Source: Actinocatenispora sp963815125
GTDB lineage: Bacteria > Actinomycetota > Actinomycetes > Mycobacteriales > Micromonosporaceae
Direction of reading: 5' to 3'
Assembly: GCA_963815125.1 (NCBI GenBank)
Contig: CAWFFM010000002.1
Coordinates: 1,488,001 to 1,552,000 of the forward strand
Length of the DNA: 64,000 bases
The position numbers were made by a program, and so were the translations under genes. Shown in pieces: positions 62,574 through 64,000 of the stretch (positions are counted from its first letter, which is position 1; every line of letters begins with the position of its first letter). Under the pieces are notes generated by a model. It was not told where the DNA came from. It made no database searches and worked only from the letters and a program-made list of their open reading frames with translations.

Positions 62574-64000
62574 GTGGCGAGTACCCGGACTTCGATGACG
62601 GACGAGTTCGACCGGCTGGTACGCGGCGAGACCCATGACCCGCATGGCGTGCTCGGTGCGCACCCGGTCGGCGACAAGACAGTCGTGCGTACTCTACGGC
62701 CCGGCGCGCAGCAGGTCGTGGTGGTCGACGGCGAGCAGCGGTACGAGGCCGACAAGGTGCACGACGGCGGGGTGTTCGCCGCGATGCTGCCCGGCCAACC
62801 GCGTGACTACCGGCTGGAGGTCACCGACGCCGAGGGCAGCAGCACGCTGGTCGACGACCCGTACCGGTGGCTGCCCACGCTGGGCGACACCGACCTGCAC
62901 CTGATCGGCGAGGGCCGGCACGAACGGCTCTGGCAGGCGCTCGGCGCCCATCCACGCAGCTACCCCACCCCCAACGGCACCGTCGCCGGGGTGTCGTTCG
63001 CGGTGTGGGCGCCCAACGCCCGCGCGGTGCGGGTGATCGGCGACGGAATCGGCTGGGGCGCGTACGACGGGCTGTCGATGCGCTCGCTCGGCTCCTCCGG
63101 CGTGTGGGAGCTGTTCGTACCGGAATTCCCGGCCGACGGGCTCTACAAGTACCGGATCCTCGGGCCGGACGGCACCTGGCGGGAGAAGGCCGACCCGATG
63201 GCGATGGCCACCGAGGTGCCGCCGCGTACCGCGTCGAAGGTGTTCGAGTCGACCCACCAGTGGCAGGACGAGGGCTGGCTGACCCGGCGGGCCGGCACCG
63301 CGTGGCACGAGCAGCCGGTGTCGATCTACGAGGTGCACCTGGGTTCCTGGCGGCCCGGACTGTCCTACCGGCAGCTGGCCGAGCAACTGGTCGACTACGT
63401 CACCGGCCTGGGCTTCACGCATGTGGAGTTCCTGCCGGTCGCCGAGCACCCGTTCGGTGGTTCCTGGGGCTACCAGGTGACCAGCTACTACGCGCCGACC
63501 TCCCGGTTCGGCAGCCCGGACGACTTCCGGTACCTGGTGGACCGGCTACACGACGCCGGGGTGGGCGTCATCCTCGACTGGGTGCCGGCGCACTTCCCGC
63601 GCGACGCGTGGGCGCTGGCCCGCTTCGACGGCACCCCCTGCTACGAACACGGCGACGCCCGGCGCGGCGAGCACCCCGACTGGGGCACGTACGTGTTCGA
63701 CTACGGCCGCCGGGAGGTGCGCAACTTCCTGGTCGCCAACGCGCTGTACTGGTGCGAGGAGTTCCACATCGACGGGCTGCGGGTGGATGCGGTCGCCTCG
63801 ATGCTCTACCTGGACTACTCGCGCAAGGAAGGCGAGTGGGTACCCAACATCCACGGTGGCCGGGAGAACCTGGACGCCGTGTCGTTGCTGCAGGAGACCA
63901 ACGCGACCGTCTACAAGCGACACCCCGGCGTGATGATGGTCGCCGAGGAGTCGACCGCCTGGCCCGGGGTGACCCGGCCGACGTACCTGGGTGGGCTCGG
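62574..64000 (+). CDS. glgB: 1,4-alpha-glucan branching enzyme, cut by the window end
   Basis: 475 codons visible of about 700-750. Order: N-terminal domain FDRLVRGETHDPHGVLGAHP, CBM48 (VSFAVWAPNARAVRVIGD), then the GH13_9 barrel: VEFLPVAEHPFGGSWGYQVT, GVILDWVPAHFPRD, nucleophile Asp in GLRVDAVASMLYLDY and acid Glu in MVAEESTAWPGVT. It makes the alpha-1,6 branches on glucan built by GlgE. GTG 62574 is set by the leaderless promoter; the first residues are VASTRTSMTDEFDRL. It runs off the 3' edge. Confidence 0.96.
   Translation, partial: MASTRTSMTDEFDRLVRGETHDPHGVLGAHPVGDKTVVRTLRPGAQQVVVVDGEQRYEADKVHDGGVFAAMLPGQPRDYRLEVTDAEGSSTLVDDPYRWLPTLGDTDLHLIGEGRHERLWQALGAHPRSYPTPNGTVAGVSFAVWAPNARAVRVIGDGIGWGAYDGLSMRSLGSSGVWELFVPEFPADGLYKYRILGPDGTWREKADPMAMATEVPPRTASKVFESTHQWQDEGWLTRRAGTAWHEQPVSIYEVHLGSWRPGLSYRQLAEQLVDYVTGLGFTHVEFLPVAEHPFGGSWGYQVTSYYAPTSRFGSPDDFRYLVDRLHDAGVGVILDWVPAHFPRDAWALARFDGTPCYEHGDARRGEHPDWGTYVFDYGRREVRNFLVANALYWCEEFHIDGLRVDAVASMLYLDYSRKEGEWVPNIHGGRENLDAVSLLQETNATVYKRHPGVMMVAEESTAWPGVTRPTYLGGL

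Overview
The window is GC-rich chromosomal DNA from a free-living actinomycete. Gene content and codon choice (C/G third positions, frequent GTAC words) suit Micromonosporaceae or a close relative; this placement is inferred from memory of gene content, not from a database search. The backbone keeps the actinobacterial order known from Mycobacterium tuberculosis Rv3009c to Rv3032: gatB, gatA, gatC, ligA, a MetE-like gene, mnmA, the cysteine desulfurase gene, etfA/etfB, a methyltransferase and a GT4 glycosyltransferase.

Layout. 1-7.2 kb: a LuxR-type regulator cut by the window edge, a membrane PAS-GGDEF-EAL protein, a PH-domain protein, a soluble aldose sugar dehydrogenase-like lipoprotein and a membrane metallophosphoesterase. 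7.3-16.6 kb: gatCAB, a second membrane GGDEF-EAL protein, ligA and a MetE-like gene. 16.7-23.7 kb: an accessory insert splitting the conserved block, holding an aldehyde dehydrogenase, Uma2, a DUF397/XRE pair, a VOC protein, a BAAT-type hydrolase, a decayed P450 with what looks like a tiny aromatic RiPP precursor in front, and a DinB protein. 23.7-31.6 kb: MFS, mnmA, cysteine desulfurase, a Gln/Tyr-rich membrane protein, DUF2630, a nucleotidyltransferase coupled to bioY, and etfBA. 31.8-42.8 kb: methyltransferase, DUF885 peptidase, GT4, aminotransferase, ThDP enzyme plus hexapeptide acyltransferase, a coupled enoyl-CoA hydratase/methyltransferase/membrane-protein operon, and an orphan ABC ATPase.

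42.9-64 kb is an alpha-glucan and amino-sugar region: GlgX, a Tat-exported amidase, GlgP, a ROK regulator divergent from NagZ, then GlgE, TreS and maltokinase. After a 5.7-kb interruption (hydrolase with a leader peptide, a second XRE/DUF397 pair, HAD, Ung, GH20 lipoprotein) comes GlgB, cut by the window end. TreS makes maltose from trehalose, Mak phosphorylates it, GlgE extends alpha-1,4-glucan with it, GlgB branches, and GlgP and GlgX degrade. NagZ, GH20 and the amidase process amino sugars and peptidoglycan.

Many starts sit exactly 6 nt (or 7-8 nt) after a TANNNT -10 hexamer, pointing to widespread leaderless transcription. The most interesting item is the degraded P450 plus aromatic mini-peptide locus at 21.5-23.1 kb. 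No tRNA, rRNA, CRISPR array or insertion sequence was seen.
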